Shown piece after piece: positions 42,734 to 52,190 of a stretch of 64,000 nt of DNA; the first letter of the stretch is position 1; each line of letters opens with the position of its first letter. This DNA is from Rhodoferax sp. Lineage in GTDB: Bacteria > Pseudomonadota > Gammaproteobacteria > Burkholderiales > Burkholderiaceae_C. The notes below the pieces were generated by a model. The model saw only the letters and a list, made by a program, of their open reading frames with translations. It made no database searches and was not told the origin of the DNA. Made by a program: the position numbers and the translations under genes. The DNA lies in contig JAGRPL010000004.1 of the NCBI GenBank assembly GCA_019449595.1, forward strand, positions 1,302,001-1,366,000. Reading direction: 5' to 3'.

Positions 42734-43345
42734 TTATTTGATGAGCGCCTGCGCCGCCTTGAAATCCGGGTGCTCGGCACTGCGAATCCACTCGAACGCC
42801 ACCATTTCGGTCGTTACCAGCTCCACGCCGGCGCCGGCCAGGCGGTCGAAGGCGGCGTCGCGGTTGCGCTCGGTACGCGAACTGCAGGCGTCCGTGACCA
42901 CCCACACGTCAAACTCGTCTTCCAGCAGGTCCAGAGCCGTCTGCAGCAGACAGACATGGGCCTCACAGCCGGCCAGCACCACCGTGCCGCGCTCGGGCCC
43001 CGCCGCGGCTTTCTGCAAATGCTTGGGCAGGCTGCGCGCATTGCCCTGCACCGACTTGGCCGGCGGACGCAACCATTCGCCCAGCCCTTCTTCTACCGCG
43101 CTGAACTGCATCTTGGACAGCACCCGGGCCCCGGCCTGCTGCAGGGCGGCCTGCAACTCAGGCACGCTGGCTCCCAGCTTGGAAGGGTTTTGCTCTGTCA
43201 CGAAGGTCGGCACCCGCAACAAGGCGGCCAGCTGTGCCAGCCGCACGGCATTGGCCAGCACGGCAGGGGCCTCAAACAGGGCGGGCATCAACCGGGCCTG
43301 GTAATCCACCAGCACCAGCTGGGACTCTTCGACTTCTAGCAACAT
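42734..43345 (-). CDS. Isochorismatase-family cysteine hydrolase
   Basis: 203-residue protein with the catalytic triad of the family: Asp14 (LVDYQ), Lys77 (VLSKMQF) and Cys126 (LAGCEAHVC). It resembles YcaC-type hydrolases whose substrates are uncertain. It is in the same direction as prpE with a 127-base gap holding a diverged short repeat, so joint transcription is not certain. Confidence 0.82.
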   Translation of the reverse strand: MLLEVEESQLVLVDYQARLMPALFEAPAVLANAVRLAQLAALLRVPTFVTEQNPSKLGASVPELQAALQQAGARVLSKMQFSAVEEGLGEWLRPPAKSVQGNARSLPKHLQKAAAGPERGTVVLAGCEAHVCLLQTALDLLEDEFDVWVVTDACSSRTERNRDAAFDRLAGAGVELVTTEMVAFEWIRSAEHPDFKAAQALIK

Positions 43346-43494
43346 GGATAACTTTCAATAGTGGGAAAGGCAAGCATAACCAATCGCCGCGGTCTTGCCA
43401 AAGGCCTGCCTGCGGTGTCTTTTGATGCAGCTGAAATACCGAAAAATGTCATAAATTCAAAGTGTTACAAATGATTCTTCATTTTTCACCTTGA

Positions 43495-43523
43495 CTTGAC
43501 AGCAGCCCCGAACCCGGGTTAAG
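43495..43523 (+). promoter_or_regulatory. Candidate promoter of the NlpC/P60 gene
   Basis: TTGACA followed at a 17-nt spacing by TTAAGC, shortly before the ATG at 43533. The preceding 50 bases are AT-rich. Confidence 0.35.
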
Positions 43524-43532
43524 CTGGCCGCC

Positions 43533-44138
43533 ATGCGAATCGTTTCCCTTCTCGTCACCCTGCTGCTGGCCAATGTGGCGCACGCCAATCCGGCCGGCTC
43601 CGGCGACGACATGAACCGTTTCCTGGCCGAGCGCGGCCTGCTGGCACGTATCGGCGAAGTCCGCGACCAGGTCGAAGCCAAGGCCTCCGAGCTGGTGCTC
43701 CACTCCATGGCTTTCCTGGGCGTTCCCTACCGGCGCGGCGGCACCAATGCGGAAACCGGTTTTGACTGCAGCGGCTTTGTCCGCGCCATTTACGAACAAA
43801 CCGCCGGTCTGGTCCTGCCACGCAAGGCCGAACAGCAAGCCGCCGCCACCCAGAAAATTGACCGCACCGACCTGCAGCCCGGTGACCTGGTGTTTTTCAA
43901 CACCATGCGACGCGCCTTCAGCCACGTGGGCATTTACGTCGGCGACGGCAAATTCATCCACTCGCCCAGGCCCGGCGCCGAGGTGCGCGTGGAAAGCATG
44001 GGCATAGCCTACTGGGCCAAGCGCTTTGACGGAGCCCGCCGGGTAGCCACCTCCAATGGCACCGCGGCCGAAACCCCGGCTGCCGCTACGCTGCCTGCCG
44101 ACGTACAGGCTTTGGCCGCACCCGCACCCCTGCGGTAA
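43533..44138 (+). CDS. NlpC/P60 peptidoglycan endopeptidase
   Basis: 201-residue exported protein. A signal peptide of about 18 residues ends at NVAHA. The catalytic Cys79 is in GFDCSGFVRA, His131 in SHVGIYVGDGK, and a third His in FIHSP. This family cleaves D-gamma-glutamyl bonds in the cell-wall peptide. The C-terminal 30 residues are Ala/Pro-rich and probably disordered. No SH3 or LysM anchoring domain is present. Confidence 0.88.
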   Translation: MRIVSLLVTLLLANVAHANPAGSGDDMNRFLAERGLLARIGEVRDQVEAKASELVLHSMAFLGVPYRRGGTNAETGFDCSGFVRAIYEQTAGLVLPRKAEQQAAATQKIDRTDLQPGDLVFFNTMRRAFSHVGIYVGDGKFIHSPRPGAEVRVESMGIAYWAKRFDGARRVATSNGTAAETPAAATLPADVQALAAPAPLR

Positions 44139-44172
44139 CCGCCCCCCCACCGGCAAGACCGCCGCAGCCGAC

Positions 44173-45093
44173 TCAGTCGGGTGCCCGGTAAACCAGCACC
44201 TTGAGCGAACGGTCCGCCGACACATCGGCAAACGCGGCCGGATTGGCCACCCGCTCGACCCACTCCAACTCGGGAGCCAGTTCCCGCATCTGGTCCTGCA
44301 GGAAGGCCACCCCCAACTCGGGCGCATTCAGGCACAGCAGCGCATGGCCCCCAGGCATCAGCAAATCCGGCAGACGGCGCATCAAGCGTGCGTAGTCCTT
44401 GGTGGCGACGAAGCTGCCTTTCTGGTAGCTGGGCGGGTCCACAATGATCAGGTCATAGGGCCCACTGCGGGTGATCTTGCCCCAGGTGGAAAAAATGTCG
44501 TGGGGCAAAAAACTCGCTCCGGCCACAAGGCCGTTGAGCCGGTGGTTCTGCTGCCCGATGGCGATGGCGCCGTGGCTCATGTCCACGTTGACGACCTGCC
44601 TGGCACCGGCCTGCAGGGCAACCACCGAAAAGGCGCAGGTGTAGGCAAACAGATTGAGCACCCGAAACCGCGCGCGGCCGGCCACGTGCGCACCCACCCA
44701 ACGCCGGCCTTCGGCCATATCCAGGAACAGCCCGTGGTTCTGCCCTTTAAGCACATGCACCAGAAAACGGGCGCCCTGCTCTGTCACCACATGCGGCTCG
44801 GGCACGCTGCCGGCCATCAGCCGGGTTCCGGTGTGGCCCTCGGCGCGGCACTGGTAAACCCAGTTCAACGGCTGTCCTGGGGCCAGCACCTGCCAGCGCT
44901 GCGCCAACGCGGCGCCGACCGCCGTCAGTTCGTCGTCGGTGGCAGGCTGAAAGCTGGTGAGCACAAAAACGGGGGGAAAGGCGTCCAGCGCCCAGTGCTC
45001 GCAGCCCGGGTACAGGCCGCCCCGGCCATGGAACACGCGCCGGGCGTCGGTGGATAGGTCCATCGTGGCGATGGCATTAAGCAAAGCTTGCAT
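44173..45093 (-). CDS. RlmI-like SAM-dependent methyltransferase
   Basis: 306-residue class I methyltransferase of the group that includes RlmI/RlmK (23S rRNA cytosine-C5). The SAM motif is LNLFAYTCAFSVVALQAGA followed by the acidic VNVDMSH, and the catalytic-type motif is DLIIVDPPSYQKGSF. It lacks the N-terminal PUA domain of RlmI, so another RNA, or a small molecule, could be the substrate. Confidence 0.75.
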   Translation of the reverse strand: MQALLNAIATMDLSTDARRVFHGRGGLYPGCEHWALDAFPPVFVLTSFQPATDDELTAVGAALAQRWQVLAPGQPLNWVYQCRAEGHTGTRLMAGSVPEPHVVTEQGARFLVHVLKGQNHGLFLDMAEGRRWVGAHVAGRARFRVLNLFAYTCAFSVVALQAGARQVVNVDMSHGAIAIGQQNHRLNGLVAGASFLPHDIFSTWGKITRSGPYDLIIVDPPSYQKGSFVATKDYARLMRRLPDLLMPGGHALLCLNAPELGVAFLQDQMRELAPELEWVERVANPAAFADVSADRSLKVLVYRAPD

Positions 45094-45238
45094 GGGAAAG
45101 GCGCTGTTAAGTTGCTAGCGATTCTAGTAAGGCCACCACCGGCGCCCTGGCCGGAACCGGGTGCGGTCACCCATGTGACGCATCCCCCCCTTTCAGGGCC
45201 GGTCCATCCCCATAATTGCTCCAAAGGAGCCACACCCC

Positions 45239-46216
45239 ATGAAAACCCGTATCACTGAGCTTTTTGGCATTGAACACCCCATCATCCAGGGCGGCATGCA
45301 CTTTGTCGGCTTTGCCGAACTGGCCGCAGCCGTGTCCAACGCCGGCGGTCTGGGCATGATCACCGGTCTGACCCAGCGTTCGGCCGCGGACCTGGCCAAC
45401 GAAATCCGCCGCTGCCGCGAGATGACCGACAAGCCCTTTGGCGTGAACCTCACTTTCCTGCCCACCGTCAGCTCGCCCGACTACCCGGGCTACATCCAGG
45501 CCATCATCGACGGTGGCGTCAAAGCCGTGGAGACCGCCGGCAACAACCCGCAGAAGTACCTGCCCGCGCTGCACGAAGCCGGCATCAAGGTAATCCACAA
45601 ATGCACCTCGGTGCGCCACGCGCTCAAGGCACAGTCTATCGGCTGCGACGCGGTGAGCGTGGACGGCTTCGAGTGCGGCGGCCACCCGGGCGAGGACGAT
45701 GTGCCCAACTTCATCCTGCTGCCCCGTGCCGCCGACGAACTGGAGATTCCGTTCGTCGCCTCCGGCGGCATGGCCGATGGGCGTTCACTGGTGGCGGCCC
45801 TGTCGCTGGGGGCCGAAGGCATCAACATGGGCACGCGCTTCATCGCCACCCAGGAAGCCCCCGTGCATGCCAACGTCAAGCAGGCCATCGTGGCGGCGTC
45901 CGAACTCGACACCCGCCTGGTGATGCGCCCCCTGCGCAACACCGAACGCGTGCTGCGCAACGCCGCCGTGGACCGCCTGCTGGAAAAGGAGCGCACCCTG
46001 GGTGCCGCCATCAAGTTCGAAGACATCATGGAAGAAGTGGCCGGCGTGTACCCGCGCATCATGAAGGACGGCACTATGGACGCCGGTGCCTGGTCCTGCG
46101 GCATGGTGGCCGGGCTCATCCACGACGTGCCCACCGTCAAGGAACTGGTCGAGCGCATCATGCGCGAAGCCGAAACCATCATTGCCCAGCGCCTGCGCGG
46201 CATGCTGGGCGCCTGA
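45239..46216 (+). CDS. Nitronate monooxygenase / NPD-family flavoprotein
   Basis: 325-residue FMN TIM-barrel enzyme (2-nitropropane dioxygenase type). The start KTRITELFGIEHPIIQGGM and the phosphate-binding VDGFECGGHPGEDD and GINMGTRFIAT segments are typical; His in GGHPG corresponds to the catalytic base region. AAAGGAG precedes the ATG. The acyl-CoA synthetase starts 40 bases after its stop, so the pair may function in the breakdown of a CoA-linked acid. Confidence 0.83.
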   Translation: MKTRITELFGIEHPIIQGGMHFVGFAELAAAVSNAGGLGMITGLTQRSAADLANEIRRCREMTDKPFGVNLTFLPTVSSPDYPGYIQAIIDGGVKAVETAGNNPQKYLPALHEAGIKVIHKCTSVRHALKAQSIGCDAVSVDGFECGGHPGEDDVPNFILLPRAADELEIPFVASGGMADGRSLVAALSLGAEGINMGTRFIATQEAPVHANVKQAIVAASELDTRLVMRPLRNTERVLRNAAVDRLLEKERTLGAAIKFEDIMEEVAGVYPRIMKDGTMDAGAWSCGMVAGLIHDVPTVKELVERIMREAETIIAQRLRGMLGA

Positions 46217-46255
46217 ACTTCACACCCCTAGAACCCTGACAAGAGGAGACACCCC

Positions 46256-47878
46256 GTGTTGCAACCTGGCCTGATGATGGACCGTCCCCTGCTGCTCTCC
46301 AGCGTGATTGAACACGCCGCCGCGCAGTATGGCGACGCCGAAGTCGTATCCCGCGAGACCCATGGTCCGCTGTTTCGCTACACCTATTCCGAGTGCGCCG
46401 CCCGCGCACGCAAACTGGCCAATGCGCTGGCCGGCCTGGGCCTCCAGGGGGGCGATGCCGTGGGTTCCATTGCCTGGAACAACCACCGCCACCTGGAGGC
46501 GTACTACGCGGTGTCGGGCAGTGGCATGGTCATGCACACCTGCAACCCGCGCCTGCACCCGCAGCAGCTCATCTACATCATCAACCACGCCGAAGACCGC
46601 GTGGTGCTGTTCGACGCCACGTTTGCGCCGCTGGTCAAGGGTATTGCCGCGCATTGCCCGAACGTGCGGACCTGGGTGTGTCTGGCCGACGCGGCCAACA
46701 CACCCGCCATCGAAGGCGTGGCCAACGTGCTGGCCTACGAGGAACTGATCGCCCCCTGCAGCGAGGACTTCACCTGGCCCGAATTCGATGAACACACCGG
46801 TGCCGCCCTGTGTTACACCTCGGGCACCACGGGCAACCCCAAGGGCGCCCTGTATTCGCACCGGGCCATTGTGCTCAATGCCATGTCGGGCTGCCTGCCC
46901 GGGGTCCTCTCGCTCTCGCCGGCGGAGACCATCCTGCCCGTGGTTCCCATGTTCCACATCAACGCCTGGTGCATTCCCTACGCGGCGCCCATTGCCGGCG
47001 CCAAGCTGGTGCTGCCCGGCCCCCGCCTGGACGGACAGTCGCTGTACGAGCTGATGGAATCCGAAGCCGTGACCGTCAGTGCCGGTGTACCCACCATCTG
47101 GCAGGCGTTGCTGGGCCATGTGGAGCAGCATGGCTTGCGTTTTTCCACCATGTACAGAACGGCAGTCGGCGGCTCGGCCATGCCGCAGGCCCTCATCGCC
47201 AAGTTCATGGACACCTATGGCGTGGAAGTGCGCCACGGCTGGGGCATGACCGAAACCACGGCCGTTGGCACCATGGGTACCCTGATGCCCAAGGCCAAGA
47301 ACTGGACTTCCGAGCAGAAGCAGGCCTTGCTGGCCAAGCAAGGCAAGAGCACCTTTGGCGTCGAAATCAAGGTGGTCGACGAACAGGGCAACACCCTGCC
47401 GCGTGACGGCACCTCCCAGGGCGAACTCATGGTGCGCGGCCACTGGATCATGGCCTCGTACTACAAGGGCGAGCGCTCGCCCCTGGTGGACGGCTGGTTC
47501 CCCACCGGCGACATTGCCACCATCGACGCCGAAGGCGTGATGCAGATCCGTGACCGCACCAAGGACGTGATCAAGACCGGCGGCGAATGGATCAGCTCCA
47601 TCGACCTGGAAAGCGCGGCGGTGGCCCACCCCGCGGTGGCCATGGCCGCCGTCATCGGCGTCAAGCACCCCAAGTGGGACGAGCGCCCCCTGCTCTTCGT
47701 CGTGCGCAAGCCCGGCCAGACGCTGAGCAAGGAAGAAATCCTCGCCTTCCTGGCCGAGCGCGTGGCCAAGTGGTGGGTCCCGGACGACGTGATTTTCCTC
47801 GACGCATTGCCCGTTGGCGGCACCGGCAAGGTGCAGAAAAGCGACCTGCGCAAGCAATACGGCGGCGTGTTCAGCTAG
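46256..47878 (+). CDS. Acyl-CoA synthetase (fatty-acyl / methylmercaptopropionyl type)
   Basis: 540-residue AMP-dependent ligase. Motifs are CYTSGTTGNPKGALYSHR, HGWGMTETTAVGT and the DGWFPTGDIATID hinge; the C-terminal Lys lies in GTGKVQKSDLRKQY. It starts at a GTG with AGAGGAG upstream. Sequence style is close to DmdB/FadD3-like ligases for medium-chain or sulfur-containing acids, but the substrate is inferred only. Confidence 0.8.
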   Translation: MLQPGLMMDRPLLLSSVIEHAAAQYGDAEVVSRETHGPLFRYTYSECAARARKLANALAGLGLQGGDAVGSIAWNNHRHLEAYYAVSGSGMVMHTCNPRLHPQQLIYIINHAEDRVVLFDATFAPLVKGIAAHCPNVRTWVCLADAANTPAIEGVANVLAYEELIAPCSEDFTWPEFDEHTGAALCYTSGTTGNPKGALYSHRAIVLNAMSGCLPGVLSLSPAETILPVVPMFHINAWCIPYAAPIAGAKLVLPGPRLDGQSLYELMESEAVTVSAGVPTIWQALLGHVEQHGLRFSTMYRTAVGGSAMPQALIAKFMDTYGVEVRHGWGMTETTAVGTMGTLMPKAKNWTSEQKQALLAKQGKSTFGVEIKVVDEQGNTLPRDGTSQGELMVRGHWIMASYYKGERSPLVDGWFPTGDIATIDAEGVMQIRDRTKDVIKTGGEWISSIDLESAAVAHPAVAMAAVIGVKHPKWDERPLLFVVRKPGQTLSKEEILAFLAERVAKWWVPDDVIFLDALPVGGTGKVQKSDLRKQYGGVFS

Positions 47879-47958
47879 GGCTATGATGATCAAGGATCGT
47901 GCGCGTAAAACACAACCAACTGATGCTTCGCGCATGAGACTGAATCAGGAGAACCGCC

Positions 47959-48276
47959 ATGAAATCTCTTGCAATTACCAGCGTTGTACTCGCCGGCCTG
48001 TTGACCAGTGGCGCGGTGTGGGCGGATACCGGGTGCAACGTGCCCCTGACCGGTTGGCAGCCGCGTGAAGTTTTACGCAAACAGCTGGAGCAGCAGGGTT
48101 TGCAGGTGCACCGCATCAAGGTGGACGACGGTTGCTATGAGGTACGCGGTGTCGATGCGCAGGGAAAACGCTTCAAAGCCAAATATGCGCCCGATTCCCT
48201 GAAGGCTCTCAAAATGGAAACCAAAGAGGATGAGCGCGGTGAAAGGCGCCGCGAGCGTGGTCAAGACTCCAGATAG
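47959..48276 (+). CDS. PepSY-domain periplasmic protein
   Basis: 105-residue exported protein with a signal peptide ending at AVWA and a PepSY-like domain (REVLRKQLEQQGLQVHRIKV, then CYEVRGVDAQGKRFKAKY). Two Cys residues (in TGCNVP and DGCYEV) may form a disulfide. The C-terminus is rich in Arg/Glu. It is the first gene of the flavin redox group. PepSY domains often accompany membrane electron-transfer proteins; no catalytic role can be read from it. Confidence 0.75.
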   Translation: MKSLAITSVVLAGLLTSGAVWADTGCNVPLTGWQPREVLRKQLEQQGLQVHRIKVDDGCYEVRGVDAQGKRFKAKYAPDSLKALKMETKEDERGERRRERGQDSR

Positions 48277-48351
48277 ATAGCTTCGCGTTAAGCTGGCCTT
48301 CATGTAGCGAGCCCAAAATACCCTCCATACGCATTTTCCGAGGACTGAACG

Positions 48352-48822
48352 ATGAATAAGCTAACTTCTGCGCTCTGCATGGCGGGTATCTTGGCACTGC
48401 CTGGCTTGGCGCAGGCCCGCCCCGTGACTTTGACGACCCAATTGCAAAGCTACTCTGGCAACGGTGCCTATCTGGCCATCTATGTCACTGATGCCGCCGG
48501 GCAATACAAAAAAACGCTCTGGGTGGCCGGTAAAAAGACCAAGTACTACAAACATTTGCGTGACTGGGCGCGCGGCAGCGGCATGAAATCCAGCGAATTT
48601 GATGGCGTGAGCGGCGCCAGCGTGGGCAATGGCCGCAGCTTGAAGGTCACGGTGGAACTGGCCGATGCCTTGATTGACGCGGGCTACGAGATCCGCATCG
48701 ACACGGCTGTTGAAGATCAGCGCGACAACCCTGCCGAGGTGCGCGTGCCATTGACCACCAAGGACAAGAGCAAGCCGGTAGCAGGACGCGGCTATATCAA
48801 ATCCTTCACTTACGACCTGTAA
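48352..48822 (+). CDS. DUF2271 periplasmic protein with predicted FMN attachment site
   Basis: 156-residue exported protein with a signal peptide ending near LAQA. It contains DGVSGAS at residues 84-90, which fits the D-x-x-S/T-G-A-S/T motif to which ApbE links FMN; Ser90 is the predicted site. Membership of DUF2271 is judged from the overall pattern (TLTTQLQSYSGNGAYLAIYV at the start). The PepSY-reductase gene follows 5 bases later and apbE after it, so the protein likely carries a covalent flavin that accepts electrons from the membrane reductase. Confidence 0.75.
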   Translation: MNKLTSALCMAGILALPGLAQARPVTLTTQLQSYSGNGAYLAIYVTDAAGQYKKTLWVAGKKTKYYKHLRDWARGSGMKSSEFDGVSGASVGNGRSLKVTVELADALIDAGYEIRIDTAVEDQRDNPAEVRVPLTTKDKSKPVAGRGYIKSFTYDL

Positions 48823-48827
48823 TCGGT

Positions 48828-51050
48828 TTGCGTAGGCTGCATTCTTTTTTGGGGTTGCTGGTCGCCTTGCTGGCGGTGGTTCTGGCCATCAGCGGCGCCA
48901 TCCTGTCGCTCGATCCTGCGTTGGAAAGACTGGGCAGCGCCATCCCAGCCGACGGCCAGATTAGCGTTGCAACGCTGGCCGGTCGGGTAGCGCAGCATTA
49001 CCCGGGAGTGGAGCAGATTCAACGGTCGCCGTCCGGTGCTGTCATCGTGTACTACAACCGGGATGGGCAAACCGGGGTGGACCGCATCGACCCGCAAACG
49101 GGACAGGGCATCGCACCGCACGTCGTTTCGCCGTTCTCGCGTTGGATGAAAGATTTGCACCGCTCCTGGCTACTCGACACCCCGGGGCGGATGGTCTCGG
49201 GTTTGGTTGCGCTGACCATGCTGGTGCTGTCGGTGTCCGGTGCAGTGCTACTGGCGAAGCGCGTGGGAGGGTGGCGACATCTTGCCGATCCACTGCGTGG
49301 CAACCTGATTCAGCGTTGGCACACCCAGGTAGGGCGCATAGTGGTTCTGGGCTTGCTGCTGTCGGCTCTCACCGGCATGTACATGTCGGCAGCCACCTTT
49401 ACCCTGGTCCCCGATGGCATGCAGGACGAGCCGGATTTTCCGACTAACGTGGTGGGCGGGCCGTCCGCACCGATAACGGCTTTACCCGCGCTTGTTGCGG
49501 CCGACTTGAACAACCTGCGCGAACTGGTTTACCCCAGCCCCGGCGACCCCACCGGGGTGTATTCGCTGTCCACAGACCTGGGCGAGGGCTATGTGGACCC
49601 CAGCAGCGGCGTACTGCTGTCGTACCGGCCATATGGCGGTTTTCGCCAAACCTATGAGCTGATCTACAAGCTCCACACCGGTGAAGGACTGTGGTGGCTG
49701 GGTCTGCTGTTGGGTGTGTGCGCGCTCAGTGTGCCCCTACTGAGCGCCACAGGGGCTTTGACGTGGTGGCAGCGACGACAGTCGATGCCGCGCATTGTGG
49801 GCAACAGCGCAGCGCACTCGGCCGACACCGTCATTTTGGTCGGAAGCGAAAGCAACAGCACCTGGGGCTTTGCCAATACGCTGCATGAGGCCCTGCGCAA
49901 AGCCGGGCTGCGTGTGCATACAGCGGCGATGAACCAGCTGGCCACCGAATACCCAAAAGCCGAGCGCCTTTTCGTCCTCACGGCAACTTATGGCGACGGC
50001 GATGCCCCCAGCTCAGCCAACCAGTTTCTGGCACGGTTGGGCAAGGTCAAAGCCCCTTCCAAAACCGGGTTTTCCGTACTGGGTTTTGGTGACCGGCAGT
50101 TTCCCAAGTTTTGCAAGTTTGCCTACGATGTAGAAGCGGCCCTGCTCGCGCAGGGGTGGAGCCGATTGCTGGACATCGACACCATCGACCGACAATCGGG
50201 ACAAGCCTTCACGCGTTGGGGTAACACCGTAGGGCAACTGATCAACCACGAGTTGAACCTGGTACACACGCCCAGGCGCCCGCGAACCGACGCCTTTGCG
50301 TTGATCGAGCGGGCCGATTATGGGGAGGCCGTGCAGGCTCCTACGAGCATCTTGCGATTTACGGCCATTCCGCCACAGGGCTTCAAAGGCCAGTTGATGC
50401 GGTTGTTCGAAGGCCATGGACTGCCGCATTTTGAAGTGGGCGATTTGCTCGGGGTTGTGCCACCCGGCAGCGCTATTCCCAGATTTTATTCGTTGGCCAG
50501 CAAGTCGAGCGATGGGTTCCTGGAGATTTGCGTACGCAAGTTGGAAGGTGGCCTGTGCTCGGAGTTTCTGCATGGTCTGCAGCCGGGCGGGCGCATGGAC
50601 GCCTTCATTCAACTGCATCCAGACTTTAGACCCGTTGCTGGCAACGCGCCCGTGATCCTGATCGGTTCGGGCACAGGAATAGGCCCATTGGCCGGCTTTA
50701 TCCGCAACAACACGGGCAAGCATCCGATGTTCCTGTACTGGGGTGGGCGTGACCCGGCATCCGATTTTTTGTACAAACCGGAGCTTGATACATATCTGGC
50801 CGATGGTCGCCTGACGGGCCTACATGCCGCTTTTTCACGCGTCCAGAATGGCGCCTATGTGCAAGACCGCGTGCTGGCCGATGCCACGCAATTACGCCAA
50901 TTGCTGGAGCAGGGGGGGCAGGTTCTGGTGTGCGGCAGCCGGGCCATGGCCAAGAGCATTGCACAGGCGCTTGATGATGTGCTGGCCCCGTTGAACCTCA
51001 CCGTGGCAACCCTCAAAACGCAAGGGCGTTACCGTGAAGATGTCTTCTGA
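48828..51050 (+). CDS. PepSY-TM / flavodoxin / NADPH-flavin reductase fusion
   Basis: 740-residue membrane protein made of an N-terminal PepSY-associated membrane region (helices near residues 5-30, 125-150, 170-195 and 310-330 with a periplasmic PepSY loop) and a cytosolic sulfite-reductase/P450-reductase-like part. The flavodoxin starts at VILVGSESNSTWGFANTL; FAD binding is RFYSLASKSSDG; NADPH binding is VILIGSGTGIGPLAGF and VLVCGSRAMA. It can pass electrons from NADPH through FMN/FAD to the periplasmic side. The start is a TTG six bases after the DUF2271 stop. It overlaps apbE by 17 bases. Confidence 0.85.
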   Translation: MRRLHSFLGLLVALLAVVLAISGAILSLDPALERLGSAIPADGQISVATLAGRVAQHYPGVEQIQRSPSGAVIVYYNRDGQTGVDRIDPQTGQGIAPHVVSPFSRWMKDLHRSWLLDTPGRMVSGLVALTMLVLSVSGAVLLAKRVGGWRHLADPLRGNLIQRWHTQVGRIVVLGLLLSALTGMYMSAATFTLVPDGMQDEPDFPTNVVGGPSAPITALPALVAADLNNLRELVYPSPGDPTGVYSLSTDLGEGYVDPSSGVLLSYRPYGGFRQTYELIYKLHTGEGLWWLGLLLGVCALSVPLLSATGALTWWQRRQSMPRIVGNSAAHSADTVILVGSESNSTWGFANTLHEALRKAGLRVHTAAMNQLATEYPKAERLFVLTATYGDGDAPSSANQFLARLGKVKAPSKTGFSVLGFGDRQFPKFCKFAYDVEAALLAQGWSRLLDIDTIDRQSGQAFTRWGNTVGQLINHELNLVHTPRRPRTDAFALIERADYGEAVQAPTSILRFTAIPPQGFKGQLMRLFEGHGLPHFEVGDLLGVVPPGSAIPRFYSLASKSSDGFLEICVRKLEGGLCSEFLHGLQPGGRMDAFIQLHPDFRPVAGNAPVILIGSGTGIGPLAGFIRNNTGKHPMFLYWGGRDPASDFLYKPELDTYLADGRLTGLHAAFSRVQNGAYVQDRVLADATQLRQLLEQGGQVLVCGSRAMAKSIAQALDDVLAPLNLTVATLKTQGRYREDVF

Positions 51051-52020
51051 GCCGCCTAGCGCGAAAGTGATGGCACCTGCCTTGCAGCGCCACGCCTTGA
51101 ACGGCGAAACCATGGGCACCCGTTACAGCGCCGTGTTTTTTGCACCGGCCAACACCGACCTTGGTGCCGTCGGCGCGGCCTTGTTGGCCGCCGTCGACCA
51201 GGTGGACCGGCAGATGTCCACCTGGAAACCCGATTCTGACCTGAACCGCCTCAATGCGGCGCCATTACACCAGTGGCACACCGTACCGGCAGAGCTATTG
51301 GCTGTATTGGATGCTGCCGTGCGCGTTGGCATCGAATCCCGGGGTGCATTTGACATCGGCGTGGGGACGCTGGTTAACGCCTGGGGCTTTGGGCCGACCA
51401 GACATGAACCCGATGCGCAGCAGATCCGTACCCTGGGGCAGCGTGCGCACCGCGCCACCAGCGAGGTGCTGGAAGTCGACCTGACCCAGCAACGCGTGCG
51501 CAAGAATGAAACCGTTGCACTGGATCTGTCGGGCATCGCCAAGGGCTATGGCGTGGATGCGCTGGCCCGGTGCCTCGACCGCTTCGGCATTACCCGTTAC
51601 CTGGTTGGCATCGACGGAGAAATGCGCGCCAAGGGCAACAAACCCGATGGCCAGGCCTGGGCCGTCGCTATCGAGAAACCCGTGCGCCATGTGCGTGAAG
51701 TGATGGGGGTGATGGAACTGGTCGATGCTGCCATTGCAACCTCAGGTGACTACCGCCATTGGGTCGAAGTGGCGGGCCAGCACTTTGCCCACACCATGGA
51801 TCCGCGCAGCGGACGGCCCGTGGACAACCACCTCGCATCGGTAACGGTGGTGATGCCGACTTGCATGCTCGCCGACGCTTGGGCCACCGCCTTGCTGGTT
51901 ATGGGCGTGCCGGCGGCAACGGAGCTGGCACAGCAGCGGGGTATGACAGCCCTGCTGGTTTTGCGAGAGGGAGATGTGTTTGAAGAGATATCCATCTTGG
52001 ATGGACAGCTTCAACCATAG
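51034..52020 (+). CDS. apbE: FAD:protein FMN transferase
   Basis: 328-residue enzyme that transfers FMN from FAD to Ser/Thr of target proteins. Family marks are GETMGTRYSA, the DLSGIAKGYGVDALAR segment, and HTMDPRSGRPVDN with the metal-binding residues. No lipobox or signal peptide is seen, so it may act in the cytosol or be exported in another way. A GTG start within the preceding gene shows translational coupling. The likely target is the DUF2271 protein of the same operon. Confidence 0.9.
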   Translation: MKMSSEPPSAKVMAPALQRHALNGETMGTRYSAVFFAPANTDLGAVGAALLAAVDQVDRQMSTWKPDSDLNRLNAAPLHQWHTVPAELLAVLDAAVRVGIESRGAFDIGVGTLVNAWGFGPTRHEPDAQQIRTLGQRAHRATSEVLEVDLTQQRVRKNETVALDLSGIAKGYGVDALARCLDRFGITRYLVGIDGEMRAKGNKPDGQAWAVAIEKPVRHVREVMGVMELVDAAIATSGDYRHWVEVAGQHFAHTMDPRSGRPVDNHLASVTVVMPTCMLADAWATALLVMGVPAATELAQQRGMTALLVLREGDVFEEISILDGQLQP

Positions 52021-52126
52021 AGCGGGCTGCGTTGGCTATTGAGATTCAGTCTTTCGTCTGCCGCAAGCCGGACAGCGCCGCCTGCGCTGCGCCCACTAAC
52101 GCCGCCAGATCGGTACACTTTCTATT

Positions 52127-52157
52127 TCAAATGCAAATAAGAACTGTTATCATTTGA
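52127..52157. promoter_or_regulatory. Fur-box-like palindrome upstream of the DUF1513 gene
   Basis: A 31-bp site has perfect TCAAATG / CATTTGA ends and an AT-rich, Fur-like interior (AAATAAGAACTGTTATCATT). It lies 33 bases before the start at 52191 and after the apbE stop. Iron repression is inferred from resemblance only. Confidence 0.55.
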
Positions 52158-52190
52158 AGATAGATTCACCCAGGACGGGTGAACGCTTGA

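Noticed and set aside
45166-45179. Small palindrome GTCACCCATGTGAC before the nitronate monooxygenase gene
   Set aside because: Only five base pairs per arm; likely chance, and not repeated elsewhere.
43518-48303. Shared 12-mer GTTAAGCTGGCC before the NlpC/P60 gene and before the DUF2271 gene
   Set aside because: Two occurrences in 5 kb of high-GC DNA without other shared sequence do not make a convincing element.
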